Source: Carboxydothermus hydrogenoformans Z-2901
Lineage (GTDB): Bacteria > Bacillota > Z-2901 > Carboxydothermales > Carboxydothermaceae
Assembly: GCF_000012865.1 (NCBI RefSeq)
Contig: NC_007503.1
Span: 434,001-498,000 of the forward strand
Length of the DNA stretch: 64,000 bases
Reading direction: 5' to 3'
This document shows, in pieces, positions 18,918 through 28,750 of this stretch. Under the pieces are notes generated by a model. The model was not told the origin of the DNA. It saw only the letters and a program-made list of their open reading frames with translations, and made no database searches. Position 1 is the stretch's first letter; each line of letters begins with the position of its first letter. The position numbers and the translations under genes were made by a program.

Positions 18918-20447
18918 ATGGAAAGGGTTAGGATTTTTGATACGACGTTAAGGGATGGGGAACAGTCGCCAGGAGTTAGTTTAAATGCTATGGAGAAATT
19001 GCAAATCGCCCGGCAGTTACAAAAGCTGGGCGTTGATGTTATAGAGGCAGGTTTTCCTATAACTTCTCCCGGAGATAAGGAAGCCGTTTCCTTAATTGCC
19101 CGGGAAGTAAAAGGGGTGGTAGTGGCTGCCCTGGCCCGGGCTTCGGCTTTGGATATAGAAACGGCCTGGGACGCCATTAAAGATGCGGAAAGTCCCCGGA
19201 TTCATACTTTTATTGCCACTTCCGATATTCATTTGAAATATAAGCTGAAAATGGACCGGGAAACGGTAGTGGAACGGGCGGTAGCAGCGGTCAAACTTGC
19301 TAAAAAATTTACCGCCGATGTGGAGTTTTCGGCGGAAGATGCTTCAAGAAGTGACCTGGACTTTTTGTGCCGGGTGGTGGAAGCGGCGGTAAAAGCGGGA
19401 GCTACTACCATAAACATTCCCGATACCGTTGGCTATGCCGAACCGGAAGAGTTTGGGGAGTTTATTTGCAAAATTTTAGAAAAAGTTCCGGTAATGGACC
19501 GGGCGGTGTTAAGCGTTCACTGTCATGATGATTTGGGCCTTGCGGTGGCCAATAGTTTAGCTGCCATCAAAAACGGCGCCCGGCAGGTGGAATGTACCAT
19601 TAACGGAATTGGTGAACGGGCTGGAAACTGTTCCTTAGAGGAGATTGTAATGGCTCTTTATACCCGCAAAGATGTATTGCCTTTTTATACCGGCATTAAA
19701 ACCGAGGAGATTTACCGGACCAGTAAGCTCGTTAGCAATTTAACCGGGATGCCGGTACAGCCCAACAAAGCGATTGTAGGGAAAAATGCCTTTTCCCACG
19801 AATCGGGGATTCACCAGGATGGGGTTTTAAAGGAAAGAACTACTTATGAAATAATGAATCCCAGGCTGGTGGGTATTCCCGAATCCCGTCTGGTACTGGG
19901 TAAACATTCGGGAAGACATGCGTTAAAGGAGAGGTTATTAGAGCTTGGTTATGAATTAACCGAAGAGCAGTTGAATGAGGCTTTTGTTAAATTTAAAGCT
20001 TTAGCCGATAAGAAAAAAGAAGTTACCGATCAGGATTTAGAAGCAATGATGGAAGAAGAAATAAGAAAAGTTCCCGAAACTTACACCCTGGATTATTTCC
20101 ATATTTCTACCGGTTCAACGATTATTCCCACGGCCACGGTGGGCTTAATCAAGGAAGGGGAAAAATTAGAAGACGCCGCCACCGGCGATGGACCGGTGGA
20201 TGCCATTTATAAAGCTATCAATAAAATAACCGGTTTAACTCCGGTTTTAGAGCAATATTCAATTAATGCCGTAACTTCTGGCGAAGATGCCCTGGGAGAA
20301 GTAGTGGTAAAACTAAAAAATGGCCTCGGGAAAATTGTCACCGGTCGCGGAGTTTCCACCGATATTTTAGAAGCATCGGCCAAGGCTTATTTAAATGGTA
20401 TCAATAAATTACTTTTTGATTACCAGGCGAAAGGGGAGAAGCAGTAA
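18918..20447 (+). CDS. leuA: 2-Isopropylmalate synthase
   Basis: This 509-residue enzyme condenses acetyl-CoA with 2-oxoisovalerate, committing carbon to leucine. [15 protein letters not shown] and the metal-site [15 protein letters not shown] are present in the TIM barrel (1-280), followed by the LeuA dimer domain (about 360-509) with [14 protein letters not shown] 70-base gap separates it from the second ilvB, the largest in the operon; a weak promoter may lie there but none is convincing. RBS GTGAGG precedes the ATG by about seven bases. Its last base overlaps the leuC start. Confidence 0.95.
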   Translation: MERVRIFDTTLRDGEQSPGVSLNAMEKLQIARQLQKLGVDVIEAGFPITSPGDKEAVSLIAREVKGVVVAALARASALDIETAWDAIKDAESPRIHTFIATSDIHLKYKLKMDRETVVERAVAAVKLAKKFTADVEFSAEDASRSDLDFLCRVVEAAVKAGATTINIPDTVGYAEPEEFGEFICKILEKVPVMDRAVLSVHCHDDLGLAVANSLAAIKNGARQVECTINGIGERAGNCSLEEIVMALYTRKDVLPFYTGIKTEEIYRTSKLVSNLTGMPVQPNKAIVGKNAFSHESGIHQDGVLKERTTYEIMNPRLVGIPESRLVLGKHSGRHALKERLLELGYELTEEQLNEAFVKFKALADKKKEVTDQDLEAMMEEEIRKVPETYTLDYFHISTGSTIIPTATVGLIKEGEKLEDAATGDGPVDAIYKAINKITGLTPVLEQYSINAVTSGEDALGEVVVKLKNGLGKIVTGRGVSTDILEASAKAYLNGINKLLFDYQAKGEKQ

Positions 20448-21712
20448 TGGGGATGACGATGACCGAGAAAATTCTTGCCTATCATGCCGGAAAAGAGCTT
20501 GTTGAACCGGGAGAATTAATTTCCTGCAAGGTAGATGCGGTTTTAGCCAACGACATAACCGGACCGGTAGCGATAAGCGAGTTTAAAAAAATTGGAGTGG
20601 ACTCGGTTTTTGACCGGGACAGGGTTTATTTGGTGCCCGACCATTTTACCCCCAATAAAGACATTAAAAGTGCCGAACAGGCCAAAATTTTGCGGGATTT
20701 TGCTAAAGAGCAAAACCTAACCTATTATTTTGAAGTGGGTAAAATGGGAATTGAGCATGTGCTTCTGCCGGAAGAAGGGTTGGTATTGCCGGGAGAGGTG
20801 ATTATCGGTGCCGATTCCCATACCTGTACTTACGGGGGGCTGGGGGCTTTTGCTACCGGGGTAGGTTCAACTGACCTTGCGGCGGCGATGGCCCTCGGGG
20901 AAACCTGGTTTAAAGTTCCGGAAAGCATTAAGTTTTACCTTTACGGGGAAAAGCTTTTACCTTACGTTTCCGCCAAAGATATCATTCTGTTTATAATCGG
21001 GCAGATTGGTGTTGACGGGGCGTTATATAAAGCGATGGAGTTCGCCGGTTCGGCTTTAAAGCTTATTTCGGTTGAAGGACGGTTAACCATGGCCAATATG
21101 GCTATAGAAGCGGGAGCAAAAAACGGCATCTTTCCGGTGGATGAGCTTACCCTGGAATATGTAAAAGGCCGGGCAAAACGGGAGTTTAAGGTTTTTGCCA
21201 GCGATCCCGATGCCAGATACGAAGCGGTTTACGAAATTAACGTGGAAGAAATCGAACCGCAGGTAGCTCTTCCCCATCTTCCGGAAAATGCCGTGCCGGT
21301 AAAGGAGGTATCCGGCAAGGACATTGATCAGGTGGTAATTGGTTCGTGCACCAACGGCCGAATTGAGGATTTACGGGTGGCGGCGGCGATCTTAAAAGGT
21401 AAAAAAGTAAAGGATTATGTGCGGTGCATTATTATTCCCGGATCCCAGTCGGTTTACCGGCAGGCCCTTAAGGAAGGACTTATAGATATTTTCCTTGAAG
21501 CGGGGGCGGCGGTTTCCACTCCTACCTGTGGCCCCTGCCTGGGCGGCCACATGGGGATTTTAGCCAAGGGAGAGAGAGCGGTTGCTACTACCAACCGCAA
21601 TTTTGTGGGCAGGATGGGGCATGTAGAATCGGAAGTTTACCTGGCGGGACCGGCGGTAGCAGCAGCTTCAGCCATTGCCGGAAAAATCGTTCATCCCGAG
21701 GAGGTGCGGTAA
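20447..21712 (+). CDS. leuC: 3-Isopropylmalate dehydratase large subunit, short (HACN-like) type
   Basis: This 421-residue aconitase-family subunit has cluster cysteines in [15 protein letters not shown] and [13 protein letters not shown] and the His-rich [18 protein letters not shown]. It is about 45 residues shorter than enterobacterial LeuC and matches the archaeal/clostridial short type, which pairs with a short LeuD. The ATG at 20447 overlaps the leuA stop and has AAGGGGAG eight bases upstream; ATGs at 20453 and 20459 are alternatives. It forms isopropylmalate isomerase with the next gene product. Confidence 0.93.
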   Translation: MGMTMTEKILAYHAGKELVEPGELISCKVDAVLANDITGPVAISEFKKIGVDSVFDRDRVYLVPDHFTPNKDIKSAEQAKILRDFAKEQNLTYYFEVGKMGIEHVLLPEEGLVLPGEVIIGADSHTCTYGGLGAFATGVGSTDLAAAMALGETWFKVPESIKFYLYGEKLLPYVSAKDIILFIIGQIGVDGALYKAMEFAGSALKLISVEGRLTMANMAIEAGAKNGIFPVDELTLEYVKGRAKREFKVFASDPDARYEAVYEINVEEIEPQVALPHLPENAVPVKEVSGKDIDQVVIGSCTNGRIEDLRVAAAILKGKKVKDYVRCIIIPGSQSVYRQALKEGLIDIFLEAGAAVSTPTCGPCLGGHMGILAKGERAVATTNRNFVGRMGHVESEVYLAGPAVAAASAIAGKIVHPEEVR

Positions 21713-22201
21713 ATGCGTGCTTTTAAATTTGGCGATGACATTGATACCGATGTAATTATTCCGGCAAGGTATCTTAATACTTCTGATCCTTTGGAATTAG
21801 CCAAACACTGCATGGAGGATGCGGATCCGGAGTTTTCCAAAAAAGCTCGCCCCGGGGATGTGATCGTTGCCGGGAAAAACTTTGGCTGCGGTAGTTCCCG
21901 GGAGCATGCTCCTATTGCGATCAAAGCTCTGGGGATCGAAGCGGTAATTGCCAAATCCTTTGCCCGGATTTTTTACCGGAATAGTTTTAATATTGGGTTA
22001 AAAATTTTGGAATGTCCGGAAGCGGCGGAAAAAATTCGCGATGGAGATGAACTTTCCATCAATTACGATACCGGAGAAATAAAAAATCTTACTACCGGCG
22101 AAAGCTACTTTGCCAAACCCATACCGGAGTTTATGCAGAATATTATTGCCAAAGGAGGACTTATTAACTATGTCCGGGAGAAGCTGCAAGGGACCGTTTA
22201 A
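21713..22201 (+). CDS. leuD: 3-Isopropylmalate dehydratase small subunit, short type
   Basis: This 162-residue swivelling domain carries [16 protein letters not shown] and [21 protein letters not shown], which position substrate against the LeuC cluster. Length matches the short LeuD that accompanies short LeuC. It starts at the base after the leuC stop with GAGGTG upstream, and its 3' end overlaps leuB by 32 bases. Confidence 0.94.
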   Translation: MRAFKFGDDIDTDVIIPARYLNTSDPLELAKHCMEDADPEFSKKARPGDVIVAGKNFGCGSSREHAPIAIKALGIEAVIAKSFARIFYRNSFNIGLKILECPEAAEKIRDGDELSINYDTGEIKNLTTGESYFAKPIPEFMQNIIAKGGLINYVREKLQGTV

Positions 22202-23294
22202 AATTTTGGTGCTGCCGGGGGATGGTATTGGACCGGAGATAATTAAGGAAGCGGTGAAGGTTTTAAAAGCGTTAGGGGAGAAAAAGGGCATTACTTTTAA
22301 TTTTCAGTACGGTTTAATCGGGGGAGCGGCCATCGACGAAAGGGGAGTGCCCCTTCCCGAAGAAACGGTGGAACTTGGAAAACAATGTGATGCTATTTTG
22401 TTAGGGGCTGTAGGGGGGCCCAAGTGGGATAATTTGCCGCCGGAAATTCGGCCCGAATTGGGAGGGCTTTTAAAAATTCGCAAAGTATTTGACCTGTATG
22501 CCAACCTGCGGCCGGTAATGTTTTTTCCGGAGCTGAAAAATGCTTCCCCTTTAAAGCCGGACATAATTGAGGGTGTGGATATTTTAATGGTCCGGGAGTT
22601 AACGGGAGGTCTTTATTTTGGCGAGAAGAAGCGGTTCACTACCGAGCAAGGGGAACAAGCGGTAATTGATACCTTGATTTATACCGAAAAAGAAGTGGAA
22701 AGGGTAGTAAGACTTGGTTTTGAGTTAGCGCAAAAACGAAGAGGTAAACTTACTTTGGTGGATAAAGCCAATGTTTTAGAAAGCTCCCGTTTTTGGCGGG
22801 AGATAACCGGGGAGATTAAAAAAGAGTATCCGGATGTTGAGCTTTCCTACATGTATGTTGATAACTGTGCAATGCAGCTTATAAGGAATCCCCGGCAGTT
22901 TGATGTAATCGTTACCGAAAACATGTTTGGGGATATTTTAACCGATGAAGGCTCGGTTTTGGCCGGTTCCATTGGCCTTTTACCCTCGGCCAGCTTAAAC
23001 GGAAAGTTTGGGTTATATGAGCCGATCCACGGTTCGGCACCGGATATTGCCGGACAAAACAAAGCTAACCCCCTGGCGACAATTTTATCCGCCGGGATGA
23101 TGTTAAGATACAGTTTAGACTGCCCGGAAGAAGCGTTACTTATTGAAAAAGCGGTAAAAGCAGTATTACAAAAAGGTTACCGGACGGGTGATATTTTGGA
23201 GCCGGGTACTACGTTAGTTACCTGTGAAGAAATGGGTGATTTAGTAGCGGAAGAAATCTTAGGTGGGGTTTATGATGAAGGTTTACCTTTATGA
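22170..23294 (+). CDS. leuB: 3-Isopropylmalate dehydrogenase
   Basis: This 374-residue enzyme oxidises and decarboxylates 3-isopropylmalate with NAD+. Motifs are [10 protein letters not shown], the substrate-binding [11 protein letters not shown], the lysine in [10 protein letters not shown] and [27 protein letters not shown], which is typical of the family. The ATG at 22170 lies inside leuD and is preferred to a longer upstream frame because AAAGGAGG precedes it and it places the glycine-rich start near residue 15. Confidence 0.95.
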   Translation: MSGRSCKGPFKILVLPGDGIGPEIIKEAVKVLKALGEKKGITFNFQYGLIGGAAIDERGVPLPEETVELGKQCDAILLGAVGGPKWDNLPPEIRPELGGLLKIRKVFDLYANLRPVMFFPELKNASPLKPDIIEGVDILMVRELTGGLYFGEKKRFTTEQGEQAVIDTLIYTEKEVERVVRLGFELAQKRRGKLTLVDKANVLESSRFWREITGEIKKEYPDVELSYMYVDNCAMQLIRNPRQFDVIVTENMFGDILTDEGSVLAGSIGLLPSASLNGKFGLYEPIHGSAPDIAGQNKANPLATILSAGMMLRYSLDCPEEALLIEKAVKAVLQKGYRTGDILEPGTTLVTCEEMGDLVAEEILGGVYDEGLPL

Positions 23295-24846
23295 TACTAC
23301 TTTAAGGGATGGAGCTCAGGCGGAAGGGATAAATTATACCGTTTCCGATAAATTAAAAATTGCCAGGAAATTAATTGCCTTTGGCATTGATTATTTAGAA
23401 GGTGGGTGGCCGGGAGCAAATCCTAAAGATTTAGAGTTTTTCCAGGAAGCCAAAAAGCTTGATTTTAATAAAACTAAGCTTGCGGCTTTTGGTTCAACCC
23501 GCCATCCAAGGCTAAAAGTTAAGGACGACCCTAACCTTCTGAACCTGATAAAAAGTGAAGCCCCGGTAGTTACGGTATTTGGTAAATCATGGGACTTGCA
23601 TGTAGAGAGTGCTCTGGCTACAACCCTGGAAAACAACCTTTTAATGGTGTACGAAACGGTTGCCTTTTTAAAAGAGGTTGGGCGGGAAGTGGTTTTTGAT
23701 GCGGAACATTTTTTTGACGGTTTTAAAAATAATCCCGAGTATGCTCTCAAAGTTATCGAACAGGCCGCCAGGGCTGGAGCCGATTTCATAGTATTATGTG
23801 ATACCAACGGTGGAAGTTTGCCCAAAGAGATTCGGGCCGGGGTGGAAGCAGCTTTAAAAATTCACCCCCGTATCGGTATTCACGCTCATAACGATTCGGA
23901 ACTGGCGGTGGCCAACAGTTTAATAGCGGTGGAAACGGGAGCTACTATGGTTCAGGGGACGATTAACGGCTATGGAGAACGGTGCGGTAATGCCAACCTC
24001 TGTTCCGTAATTCCTAACCTTATTTTAAAAATGGGAGTGGAGGTAAATTGTCAGGATAATTTAAAAAACCTGACCCGGCTTTCCCGTTATGTATCGGAGA
24101 TAGCCAACCTCCATCCCAATCCCTATCAGCCGTATACCGGGCAGAGCGCCTTTACCCATAAAGGCGGGGTTCATGCCAGTGCGCTCTTAAAGGATAAGGG
24201 TACTTATGAGCATATTCCGCCGGAACTGGTAGGCAACCACCGGAAAGTTTCCATTTCCGACCAAGCCGGAGTTTCAAACCTTCTTTTTAACAGTGAGAAC
24301 CTGGGGCTATCGGAAGAAGAGGTAAAAACCTATGGTAAAGAACTGGTGGCGGCAATTAAGGCGATGGAGCACCAGGGCTACCAGTTTGAAGGGGCCGAAG
24401 CTTCTTTGGAGCTTTTGGTTCGAAAAGTTACGGGAAAGCTTTCGGAACCGTTTAAAATTGACAACTCCAAGCTGATCATTGAAATCAAGGAAGATGGCCG
24501 GGTCTTATCCGAAGCGGTGGTTAAAGTCCGGGTGGGGGATACCACCATTCATACCGCTTCCGATGGCAACGGTCCGGTTAACGCTTTAGATAATGCCTTA
24601 AGGAAAGCTCTTTTAGAAATATACCCCAATCTTTCGGAGCTTAAGCTTACCGACTATAAGGTCCGGGTCTTAAACGAAAAAGCCGGGACGGAGGCGGTGG
24701 TGCGGGTGTTAATTGAATCGTCAGCTGGCGAGAAAAGTATCAACACCGTGGGAGTTTCCACCAATATCATTGAAGCCAGTTTAAAAGCCCTGACCGACAG
24801 CTTGATTTACTTTTTAATCAATAACAATGAAGGGACTGTTTCTTAA
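23275..24846 (+). CDS. cimA: (R)-Citramalate synthase
   Basis: This 523-residue LeuA-like enzyme has [31 protein letters not shown] and a C-terminal dimer domain. The AQ after DG and the WPGANPKD region are typical of the CimA group, which condenses pyruvate and acetyl-CoA to citramalate. LeuC, LeuD and LeuB can then carry citramalate to 2-oxobutyrate for isoleucine, without threonine deaminase. The ATG at 23275 (AGGTGG eight bases before) overlaps leuB by 20 bases; ATG 23272 is an alternative. It is the last gene of the operon. Confidence 0.92.
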   Translation: MKVYLYDTTLRDGAQAEGINYTVSDKLKIARKLIAFGIDYLEGGWPGANPKDLEFFQEAKKLDFNKTKLAAFGSTRHPRLKVKDDPNLLNLIKSEAPVVTVFGKSWDLHVESALATTLENNLLMVYETVAFLKEVGREVVFDAEHFFDGFKNNPEYALKVIEQAARAGADFIVLCDTNGGSLPKEIRAGVEAALKIHPRIGIHAHNDSELAVANSLIAVETGATMVQGTINGYGERCGNANLCSVIPNLILKMGVEVNCQDNLKNLTRLSRYVSEIANLHPNPYQPYTGQSAFTHKGGVHASALLKDKGTYEHIPPELVGNHRKVSISDQAGVSNLLFNSENLGLSEEEVKTYGKELVAAIKAMEHQGYQFEGAEASLELLVRKVTGKLSEPFKIDNSKLIIEIKEDGRVLSEAVVKVRVGDTTIHTASDGNGPVNALDNALRKALLEIYPNLSELKLTDYKVRVLNEKAGTEAVVRVLIESSAGEKSINTVGVSTNIIEASLKALTDSLIYFLINNNEGTVS

Positions 24847-24863
24847 AACAGTCCCTTGTCTTT
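24830..24863. terminator. Terminator between cimA and the minus-strand nucleotidyltransferase
   Basis: AGGGACTGTT (24831-24840) pairs with AACAGTCCCT (24847-24856), followed by TGTCTTTTT. The stop codons of both convergent genes lie in the loop, so it probably serves both directions. Confidence 0.8.
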
Positions 24864-25394
24864 TTCATAAATGCTTATAAACTTTAAAAAGGGTTCGAGA
24901 TTTATTTTATATTTTTGCAGGTGTAACTTAAGGGAATCTAATGAGATATTTTTTTGGTTATATTTTAAAAGCATTGCTACATCAAATAAATCTTTAGGTC
25001 CTCCAGCTAAGAGTTTTTGAGCAATTAAATCATAAAGGCTAATTATTTTAAATTTCTCTTTTTCCTCAATGGTTACTTCTATAGCATTATTTACGAAATC
25101 GATTTCATGAGGGAAGCGTGCCATAATTATGTCAATACTCACATTATCAATTACAGCTTTAATTATGTCTCCTACGGGATCTGCTAAAGATGATTTTATA
25201 TAGTTAAATTTTACTGAATTTCTTTCAAGGATATCAAAAAAAATTTCCTGGGGTTCGGGCCAAAGGGCTAAGATGTCAATATCAAAAGTGCTTCTTGGTT
25301 CAGCATAAAAAGAAACGGCCAATCCCCCGATTAGGCAATAACGAATCTTTTCTTTTTCAAAGATGTTAGTTATTTTCTTTAAACTTTGAATCAC
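24843..25394 (-). CDS. Nucleotidyltransferase-fold protein (AbiEii/DUF6036-like)
   Basis: This 183-residue protein begins with a helix and then YCLIGGLAVSFYAEPRSTFDIDILAL, the G-G...D-x-D arrangement of the minimal nucleotidyltransferase fold found in AbiEii-type toxins and DUF6036 proteins. Later DLIAQKLLAGGPKDLFDVAMLL contains the K-x-x-D-x-x-D pattern common in this group. Such proteins are often toxins of toxin-antitoxin or abortive-infection pairs, but housekeeping roles occur. It starts at GTG 25394, overlapping the small gene before it by 29 bases. AT-rich codon use differs from the surrounding operons, which suggests accessory DNA. Confidence 0.72.
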   Translation of the reverse strand: MIQSLKKITNIFEKEKIRYCLIGGLAVSFYAEPRSTFDIDILALWPEPQEIFFDILERNSVKFNYIKSSLADPVGDIIKAVIDNVSIDIIMARFPHEIDFVNNAIEVTIEEKEKFKIISLYDLIAQKLLAGGPKDLFDVAMLLKYNQKNISLDSLKLHLQKYKINLEPFLKFISIYEKDKGLF

Positions 25395-25554
25395 CTATTT
25401 CACCCTTTTTCAAGGTCAAAATCGTTTCGTTAATTTTTTCAATAATTAATAACTTTTCTTTAAAGGAGAGATTTGCCGTCGGCGATAATGGTCGAGAATC
25501 GTTTTTTATTTTTGCAAAAATGAATTCTAGCTGAGCTTGGAAATTGGATTTCAT
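25366..25554 (-). CDS. Small hypothetical protein paired with the nucleotidyltransferase gene
   Basis: A 62-residue charged protein of unknown function. It is mostly helical by eye (FQAQLEFIFAKIKND; FKEKLLIIEKINETILTLKKGE) with no recognisable DNA-binding motif. It overlaps the start of the nucleotidyltransferase gene, which suggests coupled translation and a partner role, as small antitoxin-like or helper proteins have. A GGGGGTTA sequence lies a few bases before the ATG. Confidence 0.55.
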   Translation of the reverse strand: MKSNFQAQLEFIFAKIKNDSRPLSPTANLSFKEKLLIIEKINETILTLKKGEIGDSKFKENN

Positions 25555-25698
25555 AGTAACCCCCTGAAGTAATTATAGCTAAAATACCAGATAATGTAAA
25601 TATGGGGTTTTTACAGATATTTTTGGTAACCGTGGTAAGTTTCTACCAGCCTTCCGGCGGCTAAGGATTACATTAAAATAACGACCCTAAAAATCCTT

Positions 25699-26124
25699 TT
25701 AACGCCGGCTTTTTTTTCTTTTTCGGTCATAATTTGACCAGACAATTCCCACAGCGGTGACTGCAGCCAAAGTGATACCTTTTACCAGAGCGCGTTCAAC
25801 TAAATCCGGCTTTAATTCAGGGGCAAATTTTGCTGCCATAGGTAAAATTTTTGTCACAATTACCCCAATAAAGCCATTTAATCTTAAAAAGGAAGGGGCC
25901 CCGTATATAAGCAGGATTAAAAGGGGATGAAGGTTAAAGCGATTTACCAGTAAACTTGCCAGGAGAGTTAAAAGAATAAGGCTCGGCAGATAAGTAATTA
26001 AAATGGTTTTGGCGAGTGCGATAATTTTTGGCGTGCCGAGAAAGAGAAAATCATTATCGGTCACATATAATGCTGCAATCAAACCAGCTATTGCCCAAAG
26101 AATTTTGTCAGTGAATTTTTCCAT
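25699..26124 (-). CDS. Hypothetical multi-pass membrane protein
   Basis: I do not recognise this 141-residue protein. It has about four hydrophobic stretches (residues 8-25, 32-60, 65-95, 112-130) and a very basic C-terminus (NYDRKRKKSRR), so the end is probably cytoplasmic. The ATG is preceded by GAGGAGG. It lies 21 bases downstream of the RMD1-like gene on the same strand and may be co-transcribed with it. Confidence 0.6.
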   Translation of the reverse strand: MEKFTDKILWAIAGLIAALYVTDNDFLFLGTPKIIALAKTILITYLPSLILLTLLASLLVNRFNLHPLLILLIYGAPSFLRLNGFIGVIVTKILPMAAKFAPELKPDLVERALVKGITLAAVTAVGIVWSNYDRKRKKSRR

Positions 26125-26145
26125 GATTTGGCCTCCTCAGGTAAA

Positions 26146-27198
26146 CTACTTAAAATAAGGTAAGAGCGCCAAAATAAATTCTAAAAGTATCAGTAAAACA
26201 ATGGTAATCTCTAACGCTAAAAAGCGGCTGGTGACCACTTCTTCGGACAGCATGGAGTAGCTTCGCTCCAGGACATTTAATTTATGACGAATTTGCTCAG
26301 CCCAGATGTTGGTTCGGAAAATCCGTAAAGCCTGGGAATAGACCCGGGCGTAAAAGACATCTTCGGTAACTTTTAAAGCATTTTGCACCCGCTCGGTAAT
26401 TTCGGTGATATCGGCTACGGTTTTTAGCAGGCGTTTCATTATTGTTCGGTACTTACCAAGCTTTTTGTAGCCCCGTTCTTCTTCGGCCTGGTCGATATCC
26501 TGGTACATTTCGTTAATTGCTTTTGTTAGTAAGCTATCATAGTAACGAAGCTCTAAGAGCTGAGAGACGGCAAACTCTAAAAGGTCAATAACATCCATAT
26601 TGCCATTGGCGTCATAGACGAAGGCTGCATCCCAGGTAATTATGGTCATATCGGTGTCGGCATAGGAAAAGCGGTTGTTTAAAATTTCCGCCCGGGTTGT
26701 GGAGGATATAGGTTCTTTTTCTCCTAAAAGAAGCGGAACTGGATCGTAATTTGGTTTTTCGTTTGTAAAAAAAATCAGGAAATCTTCTTCAAAAAGTTCT
26801 GGCGAAGGTTTAATTAAAGCAGGAGTTAAAAGGTCTTTTAAAAACTTCACTTCTTTTTTAAAAAGTCCGTCAAATTCTTCAGTATTGTTTAAGTAAACCA
26901 TCAGTTCTAAAAACTCATCATGGTTTAAATCTTTAAGGTCCAAACTTAAGTTTAAACTTAAGACACCCCAGGCGAAAATTTTTCCCGCTATTTTGGTCTG
27001 TAAAGTTTTACCATTAAAGAAATAAAAACCGGTAGAATATTCGAAGATTAATGGTGGTTCTTCTATGTGAATGGCTTTGGGCGGAATTTTTTTAAGCTTT
27101 AACCGAAAAGGCCTTTTTTCACTCAGGATTTCTTCGGCTTTGGCAAGGTTTATCTCTTCCGCGATATCAAAAAGACGGTATAAAAATATCTGATTCAA
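26146..27198 (-). CDS. RMD1/DUF155-like protein with C-terminal membrane anchor
   Basis: About 350 residues. The N-terminal half is a mixed alpha/beta domain, the second half a long helical, coiled-coil-like region (from about residue 215: DLLEFAVSQLLELRYYD...), and the last 25 residues are a hydrophobic anchor (LEITIVLLILLEFILALLPYF). This layout and the ending are those of RMD1/Sif2/DUF155 proteins, whose biochemical role is unsettled. TTG at 27198 is preferred because GGGGTGA precedes it; a GTG at 27207 is the alternative. The family call rests on layout rather than a sharp motif. Confidence 0.55.
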   Translation of the reverse strand: MNQIFLYRLFDIAEEINLAKAEEILSEKRPFRLKLKKIPPKAIHIEEPPLIFEYSTGFYFFNGKTLQTKIAGKIFAWGVLSLNLSLDLKDLNHDEFLELMVYLNNTEEFDGLFKKEVKFLKDLLTPALIKPSPELFEEDFLIFFTNEKPNYDPVPLLLGEKEPISSTTRAEILNNRFSYADTDMTIITWDAAFVYDANGNMDVIDLLEFAVSQLLELRYYDSLLTKAINEMYQDIDQAEEERGYKKLGKYRTIMKRLLKTVADITEITERVQNALKVTEDVFYARVYSQALRIFRTNIWAEQIRHKLNVLERSYSMLSEEVVTSRFLALEITIVLLILLEFILALLPYFK

Positions 27199-27293
27199 AA
27201 AAATCACCCCATAATTTTAATTATAAACAAAACTGGGGCAAAAGGGAAATAACGAGAGAAAAGAGAGGTTTTCAAGGGAAAATCGGTTTTTAC

Positions 27294-28019
27294 TTAAAAA
27301 GGAATGTTTCCTGAAACAATCTGAGCCAGTTCTTCGGGTAGGCCTTTTTTTCTGATTGCAGCAGCGGTTATATCATACGGATAGGGAATCGGGCGAAAAT
27401 TTACCGTAAGTTTATCATAAGTAACTTCTACCTGGGCGTAAACGGCCCGGGGGTCTTTGGTTTTGGGTTTACCGAGGGAGCCGGGGTTTAAAAAATGCCG
27501 TCCCTGGTGGAGGAAATAAAAAGGATAATGGGTGTGTCCGAAAACAAAAACATCGATATCCGGGTAATCTTCAATAAGTTTATTAAACCGGCCGGGGAAA
27601 AGATCCGGTGTTAAATACTCGTTTAACCGCTCGGGAGAGCCGTGAAATAGGAGAAAGTTTTTGCCATGAATGACAAACTTAATAGTATTTGGTAGTTTTT
27701 TGAGGTATTCTCTATTTTCCGGCAACAGGCTTTTGACGGTAAATGCCAAAGATTTTGCCCCAATTTCGTGTTCCTTGGCCGTTTTATAATCGCAACCACA
27801 GGTTGGCTTTTTATTGGCAGCACCGTCATCGTAATTGCCAAGAACTCCTTCAATATTTTTATCCCGGATAAGTTCAATAACTTCGTTGGGATAAGGGCCG
27901 TAACCGATAAGGTCGCCGGTGTGGTAGATTTTTTCCACTTTATTCATTTCGGCATCGGCCAGGACTTCTTTTAAAGCTGGCAGGTTACCATGGATATCGC
28001 CGATAAAAGCTAATAGCAT
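27294..28019 (-). CDS. Metallophosphoesterase (YfcE/MJ0936-like)
   Basis: This 241-residue calcineurin-like phosphoesterase has the full metal-site set: GDIHGN near the start, GDLIGYGP, GNYDD, FHGSP and GHTHYP, with a closing NPGSLGKPK. Such enzymes cleave phosphodiesters or phosphomonoesters; the substrate is unknown. A loop insertion CGCDYKTAKEHEIG (about residues 75-88) adds two cysteines not usual in YfcE. The ATG is preceded by GAGGTG. It is transcribed singly. Confidence 0.87.
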   Translation of the reverse strand: MLLAFIGDIHGNLPALKEVLADAEMNKVEKIYHTGDLIGYGPYPNEVIELIRDKNIEGVLGNYDDGAANKKPTCGCDYKTAKEHEIGAKSLAFTVKSLLPENREYLKKLPNTIKFVIHGKNFLLFHGSPERLNEYLTPDLFPGRFNKLIEDYPDIDVFVFGHTHYPFYFLHQGRHFLNPGSLGKPKTKDPRAVYAQVEVTYDKLTVNFRPIPYPYDITAAAIRKKGLPEELAQIVSGNIPF

Positions 28020-28040
28020 AACTTACACCTCGTTTTTGTA

Positions 28041-28071
28041 GACTACTTTCTTAGTATACCAGGACTACTTT
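28041..28071 (-). promoter_or_regulatory. Promoter region of the phosphoesterase gene with a 22-base direct repeat
   Basis: On the plus strand GACTACTTT occurs at 28041-28049 and again at 28063-28071, a 22-base spacing (two helical turns). Between the copies, AGTATA (28053-28058) reads as the -10 box TATACT on the minus strand. The repeats are placed as an operator would be. Confidence 0.4.
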
Positions 28072-28135
28072 AATTTTAAAAAAAATTAAGTTAAAATTTA
28101 GTTAATTAAATTTTCTTAACGAAGGGGAATTTACC

Positions 28136-28441
28136 GTGATTGAAGCATTATTTTTTGTAATGGAAGAAGAAGAAACGACCTTAATTTGGAAGAAAATAAA
28201 AGAAAAGTTGTCTCTTGAAGAAGAACCGGGCTTTGTAAATCCGTTAGGTAAAAACATTATCTTATTAAAACGAGGGATGGGAATAGGGGGCAGATTTTCT
28301 TTTTTTCTGGCAGAAGATTTATTGGTGTTGGTAAGAGAAGGAGAAGATAATTTACTTGATGGTACTACCATTAGTTCTTTTAGGGGTCCATTATTGACGA
28401 ATCTAATATTTGACCATATAATATCATATGAGTTTAACTAA
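28136..28441 (+). CDS. Hypothetical protein
   Basis: A possible 101-residue protein starting at GTG with GAAGGGGAA upstream. It is acidic at the N-terminus (MEEEETT) and has a Gly/Phe-rich centre (GMGIGGRFSFFLAEDLLVLVREGEDN). No family is recognised. The ileS promoter lies inside its last 50 bases, and the T-box leader begins near its stop. It could be a fast-evolving gene or a chance frame; the readable ribosome binding site and start favour a gene. Confidence 0.45.
   Translation: MIEALFFVMEEEETTLIWKKIKEKLSLEEEPGFVNPLGKNIILLKRGMGIGGRFSFFLAEDLLVLVREGEDNLLDGTTISSFRGPLLTNLIFDHIISYEFN
28394..28422 (+). promoter_or_regulatory. Promoter of the T-box-ileS unit
   Basis: TTGACG (28394-28399) and TATAAT (28417-28422) have 17-base spacing. 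The promoter lies within the 3' end of the upstream 101-residue reading frame, so the T-box leader starts at about 28429. Confidence 0.78.
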
Positions 28442-28694
28442 ATTAGAAAAATCCTGTGAACGGGACGAGTAGCAAGGCTCAAGGCCCCAAGCGAGCCGGG
28501 GAGGGTGGAAGCCCGGCGGTCGTGGCTTTGGCGAAAATCCCCCGGGAGGAGGCGACCCAAAGGCGAAAAGCCCAGTAGGTTTGCCCGGCGCCTGTGCCGT
28601 TATTTTAACGAAGTGACCGGATTTTTCCGGTAATTTGGGTGGTACCGCGGTGTAAAGCCGTCCCTTAACCTTTTTGGGTTAAGGGATTTTTTAT
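28430..28694 (+). promoter_or_regulatory. T-box leader of ileS
   Basis: This fills the 309-base gap before ileS. The T-box sequence TGGGTGGTACCGCGG (28636-28650) is followed by a terminator of TCCCTTAACC / GGTTAAGGGA (28661-28686) with a T run. In stem I, CAAGGC pairs with GCTTTG, and ATC (28537-28539) sits at the specifier position in GAAAATCCC. This is consistent with tRNA-Ile control of isoleucyl-tRNA synthetase. Confidence 0.92.
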
Positions 28695-28750
28695 TTGGGT
28701 TACAAGCGCTTAATAATAAAATTTATGCCATAAAGGAGAGGATAGAGGAA

